Assembly (NCBI RefSeq): GCF_018919175.1
Contig: NZ_JAHLQL010000002.1
Coordinates: forward strand, 248,001 to 312,000
Reading direction: 5' to 3'
DNA from: Clostridium simiarum
GTDB taxonomy: Bacteria; Bacillota; Clostridia; Clostridiales; Clostridiaceae
Length of the DNA stretch: 64,000 nt
The notes below the pieces were generated by a model. It saw only the letters and a list, made by a program, of their open reading frames with translations. It was not told where the DNA came from and did no database searches. Position 1 is the stretch's first letter. Each line of letters opens with the position of its first letter. Made by a program: the position numbers and the translations under genes. Below, in pieces: positions 56,069-64,000 of the stretch.

Positions 56069-57142
56069 ATGAAAAAGGTAGGGAGTTTTACATTAGCTTT
56101 GTCTTTAATTTTTTTAGGTACAGTATTGATCACAAGGCAGATGGATCCAATTATGGCAAACTTTATATTTAAATTTTGGCCAAGTATTTTCATTCTTTTA
56201 GGAATAGAATATTTAATAACTTATAGTATTAATAAAAGTGAGAATAGAAGAAACAGCTTTAACTTTGGAGTTCTAATTATGGTTTTAGTGTTTTTAGTTA
56301 TAGAGGGAATTTATGGGTTGAAGATAAATATGCTTGATAGATTTAGGCATGTTGATAAGGGATATGTAAATGAGTTTAATATAGATAAATTTATTAGTGG
56401 AAGAAAAATTAATATATCTAAAGAAGAAACTCTTTTTAATAATAATATTGAAGTTTATGGCAGGAATGCAAACATAACTTTAGAAAAAGCAAAAGAAGGG
56501 GTTATTAATTTACAAGGAGATGTTTATCTAAAGGAAGATTACAAGGGTGATAATTATGACGTAAAAGTAGAAAGAAAGGGTGACACTATACTTATTAAGT
56601 TAGACGATGATTATATAAAAAGTGTTGACTTAGTTATACAAATTCCTAATGGTGCTACTATAAGTTTTGATATAAACAATTTACAAATAAAAAGTGAAGA
56701 TGACATGAGAGACACAGATATTGAAATAAAGAGCAATAATGGAAACTTTAATTTAGATAATTTTAAGTCCATATATTTAAAAAATAATAACTGTAATGTA
56801 AATGTTAGAAATACTAAGATTATAGATATTTATTCTAATAATTCTAAAATTAGTGTTGAAAATGATGTAGAAAAACTAAATATAAAGTCAAATATTAGTA
56901 GTATAGATATAGATGGAGATATATTAGAAGAGGGTAAGATCGATGTGGATAGTGGGAAGATTAGTATGAATTCTTCGAAGAAGAATAAATTAGATATAGA
57001 ACTTTCTAAAGGTGCTGTATTGTCTATTGATAATGAAAAAATAACCGGAAGTACCTTTAAGAGGGATGAAGGAGAAGGTAGTTTGAAAGTAAGAACAAAA
57101 GTAGGGATTATCAATATAAACCAAGGAAAATATGATTTTTAG
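56069..57142 (+). CDS. LiaF-like membrane protein with beta-helical extracellular domain
   Basis: 357 aa. Three N-terminal membrane helices (e.g. FKFWPSIFILLGIEYLITY) resemble the LiaF/DUF5668 transmembrane region. The rest is a repetitive, Asn/Asp/Ile-rich stretch (DIEIKSNNGNFNLDNFKS) typical of DUF4097-type beta-helices outside the membrane. LiaF relatives sense envelope stress, but no LiaRS genes are adjacent, so this is a structural analogy. GGGAGGG precedes the ATG. Confidence 0.65.
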   Translation: MKKVGSFTLALSLIFLGTVLITRQMDPIMANFIFKFWPSIFILLGIEYLITYSINKSENRRNSFNFGVLIMVLVFLVIEGIYGLKINMLDRFRHVDKGYVNEFNIDKFISGRKINISKEETLFNNNIEVYGRNANITLEKAKEGVINLQGDVYLKEDYKGDNYDVKVERKGDTILIKLDDDYIKSVDLVIQIPNGATISFDINNLQIKSEDDMRDTDIEIKSNNGNFNLDNFKSIYLKNNNCNVNVRNTKIIDIYSNNSKISVENDVEKLNIKSNISSIDIDGDILEEGKIDVDSGKISMNSSKKNKLDIELSKGAVLSIDNEKITGSTFKRDEGEGSLKVRTKVGIININQGKYDF

Positions 57143-57334
57143 TATTTGATTTTTACAGTGTGATGAGGAGGTATGAAAGGCATCTATTGAATAAGGGACT
57201 TTAGTTGTAATGAATAAATTCCATAATGTGTTTAAGGAAAAAAATTAATAACATAGTAAGAAGGTAAACATAAAAAACTTATGTAAAAAGATGAAAAAGA
57301 TAAGCTTAATTTATAGAAAAGGGGACTGAATTAC

Positions 57335-58462
57335 TTGAATCTAAAAAAATATAAAGAAAAAAAGTACTTTAACTTGGTTTTAGCTATTGTTATAGCCTAT
57401 ATATTGATAAAACTTATAGATAATCATGCATACTTTTATGGTGGTTTTATAAAGTTAACTTCAATAGTATCTCCTTTTATATATGCTTTTATAATAGCAT
57501 ATATATTAAATCCTATAATGAAATTTTTTGAAAAAAGATTTAAAGTGAAAAGAGGAGTTAGTATATTATTAACTTATATACTGATATTGGGAATAGTAAC
57601 TGTTACTAGCATATATTTAATTCCTAAAATTAGCAACAGTATAATTGATATATTAAAAAATGTGCCTTATTTTGCAGGGGAAACTCAAAAATGGTTTAAT
57701 GATTTAATAAGTAATAGTAAATTAGATAGCTTGTTAAGTTCATCAACTTTATCAGCTCTTAATTTTAATAGCTTTTTATCGAAAATAAGCAATTTTAGTA
57801 TAACATTCTTAAATTTACTATTATCTAAGACTATAACATTTACAAGTTATTTAATTAAATGGGTCTTTGGATTCCTTATAGCAATATATATTTTGTTTGA
57901 TAAGGAAAATATAATTAGCTGGTTTAAAAAGATATGCTATATAACATTTAAAGATAGGACTTCAGATAAATTAATATCTTTAATTAAAAATCTTCATAAT
58001 ATGGTTGGAGCTTATGTTGGAACAAAAGCTATTGATTCTTCCATAATAGGAGTTTTAGCATTTGTAGGACTAACCATAATAGGGTCTTCTTATGGGTTAT
58101 TAATAGCAGTAATAGTAGGAATTACTAATATGATACCTTACTTTGGACCATTTATAGGTATGGTAGTAGCCTTTGTAATAAATGTATTTTTTAGTCCTTT
58201 AAAAGCATTTATAGCACTAATATTTTTATTTGTTTTACAGCAATTTGATGCATGGTACCTAGATCCAAAACTTATAGGAGGAAAGGTAGGATTAAGCCCT
58301 TTCTTAGTTATATTTGCAGTAACATTAGGTGGAGGACTTTATGGTCCAGTAGGAATGGTATTATTTGTTCCTATTGTAGCTGTGGTAAAAGTTTATTTAG
58401 ATAAATTTATAGAAAGACAAGTTAAAAAAAATAACAAAGTAGAGGAATTGGATGAGGTTTAG
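57335..58462 (+). CDS. AI-2E family transporter
   Basis: 375 aa with about eight membrane helices. The family pattern is clear: IVSPFIYAFIIAYILNPIM near the N-terminus and the conserved C-terminal LDPKLIGGKVGLSPFLVIFA. Members include TqsA-like exporters and Na+/H+ antiporters; AI-2 export is not shown for this one. The TTG at 57335 follows AAAAGGGGA. Monocistronic. Confidence 0.87.
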   Translation: MNLKKYKEKKYFNLVLAIVIAYILIKLIDNHAYFYGGFIKLTSIVSPFIYAFIIAYILNPIMKFFEKRFKVKRGVSILLTYILILGIVTVTSIYLIPKISNSIIDILKNVPYFAGETQKWFNDLISNSKLDSLLSSSTLSALNFNSFLSKISNFSITFLNLLLSKTITFTSYLIKWVFGFLIAIYILFDKENIISWFKKICYITFKDRTSDKLISLIKNLHNMVGAYVGTKAIDSSIIGVLAFVGLTIIGSSYGLLIAVIVGITNMIPYFGPFIGMVVAFVINVFFSPLKAFIALIFLFVLQQFDAWYLDPKLIGGKVGLSPFLVIFAVTLGGGLYGPVGMVLFVPIVAVVKVYLDKFIERQVKKNNKVEELDEV

Positions 58463-58569
58463 TAATTAATTTTTGCATCATTAAGTATATTTATAAAAAT
58501 ACACTTAATAATAAATTACTATATGGGATAAAATATTTTGAGCATATAATATAATAAGGGGCAATGAAA

Positions 58570-59409
58570 ATGTTTAAGAAAAAGTATAAGGTATTAAGAC
58601 CTTTTAATCATAATGTAGTTTTATGCAAAAAAGATGATAAAGAATGTATATTGATAGGCAAAGGTATTGGTTTTGGAGTAAAACCTGGGGATTGCATAAG
58701 TAAGGTTGATAACATAGAAAAAGAATTTTTTCTTGTAAGTGATAATAATAAAGAAAATTTTAAAAATTTAACAGATACTGTGGATGAAAATATCATTGGA
58801 GTTACTGAAGAGGCTATAGCTAAGATTTCAAAACAGTTTAACAAGGAATTAAATGAAAAAATACATGTAACTTTGCCAGATCACATTGCTTTTTCTTTAA
58901 AAAGATTGCAAAACGGAATAGAAGTTAAGAATGTACTACTGCATGAAATAAAATTTCTTTATAAAGAAGAGTTTGAGGCTGCAGAAGAAATATTAATAAC
59001 CATAAATGAAAGACTAAATGTTAATTTATCACGAGATGAAATTGGATTTATTGCAATGCATATTCACGCTGCTATTACTAACCAAGATGTTTCAAAATCA
59101 GCAATGGATACAGCCATAATAACTGATATGATAAAGTTTATAGATCAAAATATTAATAATGGTTTAGATAAAAACAGCTTGGAATACTGTAGATTGCTTA
59201 CCCACTTGAGATTTGCTTTGGAGCGTGTAAGAAATAATTCAAATATTGAGAACATATTAATAAGTACTATTAAGGAGAATTACAAGGACACTTATGAAAT
59301 TGCTGAAAGATTAGCTAAGATGATTGAAGAGGAATATAATATAATATTTCCAGAAGGGGAAATTGGATATCTTACTATCCATTTACAAAATATACTTACT
59401 AATAGTTAA
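58570..59409 (+). CDS. BglG/LicT family transcription antiterminator
   Basis: About 279 aa. The N-terminal CAT domain (~60 aa, YKVLRPFNHNVVLCKKDDKE) binds a RAT RNA hairpin. PRD1 and PRD2 follow with their regulatory His (LPDHIAF, MHIHAA, LTHLRFAL, TIHLQN) phosphorylated by the PTS. It should let RNA polymerase pass the terminator 100 nt downstream when the PTS sugar is present. The ATG at 58570 is 8 nt from AAGGGG; the ATG at 58564 overlaps it. Confidence 0.9.
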   Translation: MFKKKYKVLRPFNHNVVLCKKDDKECILIGKGIGFGVKPGDCISKVDNIEKEFFLVSDNNKENFKNLTDTVDENIIGVTEEAIAKISKQFNKELNEKIHVTLPDHIAFSLKRLQNGIEVKNVLLHEIKFLYKEEFEAAEEILITINERLNVNLSRDEIGFIAMHIHAAITNQDVSKSAMDTAIITDMIKFIDQNINNGLDKNSLEYCRLLTHLRFALERVRNNSNIENILISTIKENYKDTYEIAERLAKMIEEEYNIIFPEGEIGYLTIHLQNILTNS

Positions 59410-59977
59410 AGAAATTTCTATTAAAGGACTTGGCTTTTTATGAAATATGTATTATTATTAAATAAAGAATGAATTTTTTAAAAAGCGTGTTACTGGTAAT
59501 GCAGGCATGAGCTTAAAGGATTTATGGTGGGTTCCGTAAGTCTTTTAAGCTCTTTTTATTATATACAATGTGGATCATTTATAGTATTCTCATCTTTCTT
59601 AGATGAGATATGACGGAGTTTATGCACATAGATAGCCTATTCTAGCTTTAGATTGAGAGAGGTTTTAGTAAAAACTTATCTAAAATAAATTTTAGAATAA
59701 CTTGATAAAGAGCTTAAATTAAATTTTTTCTTTAACAAATCAGGCTGATCATAAGGGTGATAAGAGTTTTGGTTAGAAATATCTATAAAATAAACTCGGA
59801 GCTACGTAGTTATAGACAAATAAATATTTTTATGTTAAAAGGTGAATTTTCTAAAAGGGTATGAGTTTAAATAAACTGTTATTATAATTAAATTCTAATT
59901 TTATAGATATTAGATTTACTAAAACAAATTGCCTTATTATTTTTAGCATAAATTAATTTTTGTAAGGAGGTATTATT
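59410..59977 (+). promoter_or_regulatory. RAT/terminator leader of the PTS operon
   Basis: The RAT-like site GTGTTACTGGTAATGCAGGCATGAGC (part shown; 59487-59512) overlaps the terminator GAGCTTAAAGGA / TCTTTTAAGCTC with U-tract (59509-59558). This is the LicT/SacT arrangement. The rest (59560-59977) is AT-rich with no ORF or second known motif, unusually long for a leader. Confidence 0.75.
59509..59558 (+). terminator. Antiterminator-controlled terminator
   Basis: 12-bp stem GAGCTTAAAGGA / TCTTTTAAGCTC with G-U pairs, then TTTTT; mutually exclusive with the RAT hairpin. Confidence 0.8.
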
Positions 59978-61324
59978 ATGGCTAATGCAATTTCACCTAA
60001 AGTACTTGCGCAAAATATAAATGATCTTGTTGGTGGAAAAGAAAACGTTTTACAAGTTGCTTATTGTATGACACGTCTTAGACTTACACTTGCTGATAAA
60101 TCTAATGTAGATAAGGAAGCAATAAAAAAAGTAGATGGCGTTATGGGTGTTGTAGAACAGGGAGATCAAGTTCAAATAATTTTAGGACCTGGAAGAGTTA
60201 CAAAGGTTGCCAATGAATTTGGACAGATTGTTGGATTAGGAGTGGGCGAGGTAGATGAAGCAAAGTTAAGAAAAGAAGAAATCAAGGCTAAAAATTCTAC
60301 CCCTTTTAAACTTTTCTTGAAAAAATTATCAAGCATATTTATTCCTCTTATTCCTGCATTCATAGCTTGCGGTCTTGTAACTGGAATTTTAAATATAGTA
60401 TTGAAATTTAACCCAGGATTTGGAGAAGGACCAATTGGTGGATTATTAAAGATTGCAGGTAATGCAGTTTTCTATGGATTAAATTTATTTGTTGGTGTTA
60501 ATGCTGCTAAAGAATTCGGAGGATCTCCGATGCTTGGTGGTGTTATGGCTGCTATAGTTTCCCATCCAGAACTTGCTAAAGTTATATTATGGGGAAAACC
60601 ATTAGTACCTGGTAGAGGTGGAATAATAGCTGTTTTATTGGTGGTAGCATTTTCAAGTTGGTTAGAAAAGAAGGTAAGAGATGTTATACCAGAATCTTTA
60701 GATTTATTCTTGACACCTCTTATAGTTATATTAATTTCATGCTTTGCTGCAATACTAGCTCTACAGCCTCTTGGTGGATTTATATCTGATACCATAGGAA
60801 ATGCTACAAAGGTTGCAATAGCAGGAGGTGGAGCATTTACAGGATTTGCCCTTGGAGGAACTTTCTTGCCACTTGTAATGACAGGACTTCATCAAGGACT
60901 TACACCTATACATGCTGATTTACTTAAAACTACAGGAGAAAATTTATTATTACCAATACTAGCTATGGCTGGGGCTGGACAAATTGGAGCAGCGATTGCT
61001 GTACTTGTGAGAACTAAGAATCAAAGATTAAAGAAAACTATAATATCAGCGCTTCCAGTTGGTCTAATGGGAGTAGGTGAGCCTTTAATATATGGTGTTA
61101 CCTTACCACTTGGAAAACCATTTATAGGAGCGTGCATTGGGGGAGCTTTTGGTGGAGCGGCACAAGCATTTCTAAAAGTTGCTTCTACTAGTATGGGATT
61201 ATCAGGTTTACCATTAGCGCTTATTACAAACAAACCTGCTTTATTTTTAATAGGATTAGTAGTTGCTTATGCAGCTGGTTTTGCTGCTACTTTATTACTT
61301 GGGTTTGAAGATCCAATTGAATAA
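59978..61324 (+). CDS. murP: PTS EIIBC component, MurNAc type
   Basis: 448 aa. The EIIB domain (1-~85) has the phospho-Cys in VAYCMTRLRLTL. EIIC follows with about ten helices (FIPLIPAFIACGLVTGIL, ...LPLVMTGLHQGLTPIHADL, GEPLIYGVTLPLGKPF). No EIIA is fused, so it must borrow an EIIA-Glc-like partner, as MurP does. The MurNAc assignment rests on the adjacent mupG gene; sucrose- or glucoside-type substrates cannot be excluded by motif alone. AAGGAGG precedes the ATG. Confidence 0.75.
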   Translation: MANAISPKVLAQNINDLVGGKENVLQVAYCMTRLRLTLADKSNVDKEAIKKVDGVMGVVEQGDQVQIILGPGRVTKVANEFGQIVGLGVGEVDEAKLRKEEIKAKNSTPFKLFLKKLSSIFIPLIPAFIACGLVTGILNIVLKFNPGFGEGPIGGLLKIAGNAVFYGLNLFVGVNAAKEFGGSPMLGGVMAAIVSHPELAKVILWGKPLVPGRGGIIAVLLVVAFSSWLEKKVRDVIPESLDLFLTPLIVILISCFAAILALQPLGGFISDTIGNATKVAIAGGGAFTGFALGGTFLPLVMTGLHQGLTPIHADLLKTTGENLLLPILAMAGAGQIGAAIAVLVRTKNQRLKKTIISALPVGLMGVGEPLIYGVTLPLGKPFIGACIGGAFGGAAQAFLKVASTSMGLSGLPLALITNKPALFLIGLVVAYAAGFAATLLLGFEDPIE

Positions 61325-61366
61325 TTTAAGGCTTATTCAGTATATGGAGTTAAATGTAGATTAAGT

Positions 61367-61399
61367 AAAAATGTAGAGCAAAAAATGCTCTACATTTTT
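61367..61399 (+). terminator. Intrinsic terminator between murP and mupG
   Basis: AAAATGTAGAGCA / TGCTCTACATTTT with a short A loop and a U tail. Partial read-through or a separate promoter would be needed for mupG. Confidence 0.8.
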
Positions 61400-61403
61400 A
61401 TTA

Positions 61404-61428
61404 ATCATAGGGACAGTTCATAAAAATA
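61404..61428 (+). repeat. GGGACAGTTC repeat
   Basis: AGGGACAGTTCATAAAAATAT directly after the murP terminator, upstream of mupG. Confidence 0.7.
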
Positions 61429-61461
61429 TAATTTTAAGATTAAAAATATAGAGGTGATTTT

Positions 61462-62538
61462 TTGAGTAAAGGTATCTCAATTTTTTTAGGTATGGATTAT
61501 ACATTAGAAGAGAATATAAAGTATATGGAAAAGGCAAAAAAAGAAGGATTTGACAGAATTTTTACTTCCTTACATATACCAGAGGCAAATTATGTTGAAA
61601 TTATAGAGGAATTTAAATATATCATTGAAAAAGCAAAAGAATTAGAGATGATAGTTATTGCAGATATATCTCCTTCGGGCTTTAAATTTTTGGGATTAGA
61701 ACATAAGGATTTAAAGGGTATTAAAAAACTTGGCGTAGATGTATTAAGAATTGATTTTGGGTTTTCATGTGAGGATATTGCTGAATTTACACGAAATGAT
61801 TATGGAGTAAAAATAGAGATAAATGCTAGTACGGTTACAGAAAAATTTTTAAAGGAATTTGAAAGTTTTAATCCAAACTATGATAACATGCAAGCTTGTC
61901 ATAATTATTATCCTAGAATTAATACTGGAATCTCTGTAGAGAGTTTTAAAAGAAAAAATAAATTGTTAAATAAATATGGAGTTAAAATAAGTGCTTTTGT
62001 GCCATCGTTAATTAATAAAAGAGGACCTATTTATGAAGGGCTTCCAACTTTAGAAATACATAGATTTAACCCACCTAGAATAAGTGCGAAACACTTGTAT
62101 GCATTAGGGATACATAGTGTATTTTTTGGAGATAGTATAGCATCAGATAAGGAATTATTAGGTGTAGGAAAACTTAGAGAGGATTTAATAGAATTTGATA
62201 TAGAAGTATTAACAAATAGTGACTTAGAAAAAAGAATTTTATTTAGAGATTTTCACTCTAATAGAAGTGACTCAGCAGAGGATGTCATAAGATCTGTAGA
62301 GTCAAGATTAGAAGTCAATAAAGATAATAAAATTAGTGAATCCAATAATATTTTAAGAAAAAAGGGCTATATTACAATAGATAACGATAATTATTTAAGA
62401 TATTCAGGAGAATTGCAAATTTGTAAAAAAGATTTACCAGAAGATAAAAGAGTTAATGTAGTGGGAAAAATCAAGAATGAAGAGTTGTTTTTATTAGACC
62501 TCATAGAAGATGACAGTAAGTTTAGCTTTATAGAATAA
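61462..62538 (+). CDS. mupG: 6-phospho-N-acetylmuramidase (DUF871, MupG family)
   Basis: 358 aa, DUF871 layout: a TIM-barrel-like N-terminal domain (GISIFLGMDYTLEENIKYME, FDRIFTSLHIPE, IADISPSGF, CHNYYPRINTG) and a C-terminal cyclophilin-like domain from about residue 240. MupG cleaves MurNAc-6P-GlcNAc after PTS uptake. This supports the MurP assignment for the gene upstream. MurQ (the etherase) and NagZ are not in the window. The TTG follows GAGGTGA. Confidence 0.82.
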   Translation: MSKGISIFLGMDYTLEENIKYMEKAKKEGFDRIFTSLHIPEANYVEIIEEFKYIIEKAKELEMIVIADISPSGFKFLGLEHKDLKGIKKLGVDVLRIDFGFSCEDIAEFTRNDYGVKIEINASTVTEKFLKEFESFNPNYDNMQACHNYYPRINTGISVESFKRKNKLLNKYGVKISAFVPSLINKRGPIYEGLPTLEIHRFNPPRISAKHLYALGIHSVFFGDSIASDKELLGVGKLREDLIEFDIEVLTNSDLEKRILFRDFHSNRSDSAEDVIRSVESRLEVNKDNKISESNNILRKKGYITIDNDNYLRYSGELQICKKDLPEDKRVNVVGKIKNEELFLLDLIEDDSKFSFIE

Positions 62539-62587
62539 AATTAAGGGACAGTTCATAAAAGTAAATTTTATGAACTGTCCCTTAATT
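62539..62587. repeat. Perfect 22-bp inverted GGGACAGTTC pair
   Basis: AATTAAGGGACAGTTCATAAAA (shown in part) at 62539-62560 pairs exactly with 62566-62587 around a 5-nt spacer. It can act as a terminator after mupG in either direction. Confidence 0.9.
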
Positions 62588-62800
62588 AATTTAAATAGCA
62601 TAAATCTTGAAAAGGAGAAGTATAGGAGGTAGTTTTAGATTTATAATTATTACTATATTTAAACTTTTTAACAAAAATAAATAATATAGTAATTTAGGGA
62701 GAGTAATATTTATAAGATTTGCTTTAATCCATTTATTACTCAGTATGTTACTATGATTTTTGTATAAAATAATAAAGAAGTTGTAAAGGAGGGTGTAAAG
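62588..62800. other. AT-rich gap before the Tlp-like gene
   Basis: No ORF on either strand that I trust. It includes a GGAGG with no reading frame at about 62625 and the leader of the next gene. Confidence 0.4.
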
Positions 62801-63163
62801 ATGAAGAAAGTTAGAAAACAAAATGGTAGTTTTGAAAATAAAGTAGAACAATTAATAGATTTGGTAGAAAAACATACTAGAACTGAAAGGCATTTAGAGC
62901 AACATTCTGATATAGCATCACCAGAAAACATAGCTAATGCAGAAAAGATTCAAGAGTTCAGAGAAGATGAAATAGCTACATTAAAAGATAATATAGCTAA
63001 TAGCGGTGAAAGTTATGATGAACAATTAAACAATTTGAAGGATAATTATTCTAAGGCAGAAACGTATATTGCATATAATCAAGATACTATGTCTTCACAG
63101 GATTTAGAAAGTGCAAAAGAAAAACAAAGGCATAGAAAAGAACAAATTAATATTTTAGAGTAA
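62801..63163 (+). CDS. Tlp-like small spore protein with two related halves (tentative)
   Basis: 120 aa, hydrophilic and all helical. Residues ~10-62 (NKVEQLIDLVEKHTRTERHL, ASPENIANAEKIQEFREDEI) follow the pattern of the spore protein Tlp. Residues ~70-120 (EQLNNLKDNYSKAETYIAYN, ESAKEKQRHRKEQINILE) repeat it. This would be a tandem Tlp. By-eye similarity only; an unrelated coiled-coil protein is possible. GGAGGGTG precedes the ATG. An inverted GGGACAGTTC pair follows as terminator. Confidence 0.5.
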   Translation: MKKVRKQNGSFENKVEQLIDLVEKHTRTERHLEQHSDIASPENIANAEKIQEFREDEIATLKDNIANSGESYDEQLNNLKDNYSKAETYIAYNQDTMSSQDLESAKEKQRHRKEQINILE

Positions 63164-63164
63164 T

Positions 63165-63211
63165 AATTAGGGACAGTTCATAAAAATTATTTATATGAAC
63201 TGTCCCTAATT
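63165..63211. repeat. 18-bp inverted GGGACAGTTC pair
   Basis: AATTAGGGACAGTTCATA (63165-63182) pairs exactly with 63194-63211, spacer 11 nt. Same layout as the copy at 62.54 kb, again directly after a stop codon. Confidence 0.9.
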
Positions 63212-63375
63212 CTGTTTTGATTAAAAGGAAATCTTATATGCTTAAATAACAATTGCTTTTTTCATAGTAGTATAATCATTGTTGAAGGGAGAGTATAAAT
63301 TATAATTATTTATCAATATTAAGTTCAGAGAGTCCATGAAATTTATTAATTTATAATTTTTAAGGGGTGAACAGA

Positions 63376-64000
63376 TTGAAAATAAAGGGGTTTAAAAATT
63401 TAAAAAAGAATTTTAATAAAAATGCATTACTTTACTTAGGTGGTATATCATTTTTTTATATATGCATGGGAGCTTTTAATATGCTTCAAGGTATATATAT
63501 AAAGGAGCTAAATGTAGATGAAGGGTTCTTAGGCTTAATTCTTAGCTTGAAAACATTTGCACTAGCTATTTTTTCAATACCTTGTGCAATGATTGTAAAT
63601 AAAATAGGAAAGAAAAAGGGTATTTTATTAACCATGACAATTGTACCACTTATTATAATATTGCAGGGAATATCTCAAGATAAATGGATAATTCTTATAT
63701 TATCAATATTACAAGGTGGAGCAAATAGCTTTATGATGGTCTCAGAAGGACCTTTTTTTATGGAAAATACTAATAGTAGAAATAGAATAAAATTATTTAG
63801 CTATTCTTTTGCTGATAATGTATTTTCAACTATGTTTGGATATTTTATTTTTGGGCAAATATCAGGGGGATTCATAAGGCTATTTGGAGATATTAAAGCT
63901 CTCAGATACTCTATAATAATTTCTGGATTACTTGGTTTAACATCTATATTTTTTATTATTTTTATAAAAGATAATAAAGCATGTGTAGTTGAAGATAGAT
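63376..64000 (+). CDS. MFS transporter (3' truncated by window edge)
   Basis: 208 residues are visible and the frame is open to the window end. Membrane helices include LYLGGISFFYICMGAFNML and FFMEN/..FSTMFGYFIFGQ. The layout is that of the major facilitator family, with a short KKKG loop after TM2. The TTG at 63376 follows AAGGGGTGA. Substrate unknown. Confidence 0.7.
   Translation, partial: MKIKGFKNLKKNFNKNALLYLGGISFFYICMGAFNMLQGIYIKELNVDEGFLGLILSLKTFALAIFSIPCAMIVNKIGKKKGILLTMTIVPLIIILQGISQDKWIILILSILQGGANSFMMVSEGPFFMENTNSRNRIKLFSYSFADNVFSTMFGYFIFGQISGGFIRLFGDIKALRYSIIISGLLGLTSIFFIIFIKDNKACVVEDR

Overview
This window is AT-rich, gene-dense chromosomal DNA from a low-GC Firmicute, most likely a spore-forming Clostridium (Clostridiaceae); the species is not determined. 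The case rests on T-box leaders for two aminoacyl-tRNA synthetases, a SleB/LysM cortex-hydrolase-like protein, the L25/Ctc protein, an archaeal-type aspartyl-tRNA synthetase, frequent TTG/GTG starts behind strong GGAGG sites, and U-rich intrinsic terminators. I see no rRNA, tRNA, CRISPR array, phage module or intact transposase.

Layout. 1-8.3 kb: a cut WG-repeat protein, a TIM-barrel isomerase-like protein, an ABC exporter, two exported cell-wall or amidase-like proteins and a MATE pump. 8.4-13.5 kb: a TetR regulator next to a chemoreceptor, a DUF1538/P-II pair, and a cation/proton antiporter behind a fluoride (crcB) riboswitch. 13.6-26.4 kb: housekeeping and stress genes (DUF1232, YkgJ/SEC-C, RidA, L25/Ctc, a LuxR-HTH/DUF2087 regulator, aldo/keto reductase, SleB-like), thrS under a threonine T-box, a CorA protein, a flavinylated fumarate-reductase-like lipoprotein and a lone ATP-cone protein. 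26.6-35.2 kb: an M42 peptidase, then the glycine cleavage operon gcvT-gcvH-gcvPA-gcvPB-lpd-lplA behind a tandem glycine riboswitch and an unusual 71-bp repeat array. 35.5-44.4 kb: a short UvrC-like protein, a HAD phosphatase, a probable minus-strand small RNA with a consensus promoter, an ABC/FtsX exporter with a histidine kinase but no response regulator, a second copy of the dispersed repeat, and a metallo-beta-lactamase. 44.5-50.6 kb: DUF421, a Cys-rich protein, mgtA behind an M-box magnesium riboswitch plus a 33-codon leader ORF, and aspS under an aspartate T-box with a second T-box relic. 50.9-64 kb: DeoR and AraC regulators, a second MATE pump, a LiaF-like envelope protein, an AI-2E family transporter, a BglG/LicT antiterminator controlling a MurNAc-type PTS permease and MupG, a Tlp-like spore protein and a cut MFS transporter.

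How it works together. Much of the window is controlled at the RNA level: fluoride, glycine and Mg2+ riboswitches, two T-boxes and a RAT/antiterminator site. The glycine operon is self-contained: it carries all cleavage proteins, the dihydrolipoyl dehydrogenase and a lipoate ligase able to load GcvH. The PTS/MupG pair points to recycling of cell-wall MurNAc-GlcNAc. Short GGGACAGTTC repeats are scattered in the intergenic spaces from 34 kb onward, some as perfect inverted pairs.

The most interesting candidate is the stretch between the M-box and mgtA. There a short ORF, a 12-bp perfect inverted repeat over its ribosome binding site, and a second hairpin over the mgtA ribosome binding site look like a translation-coupled second layer of Mg2+ control.
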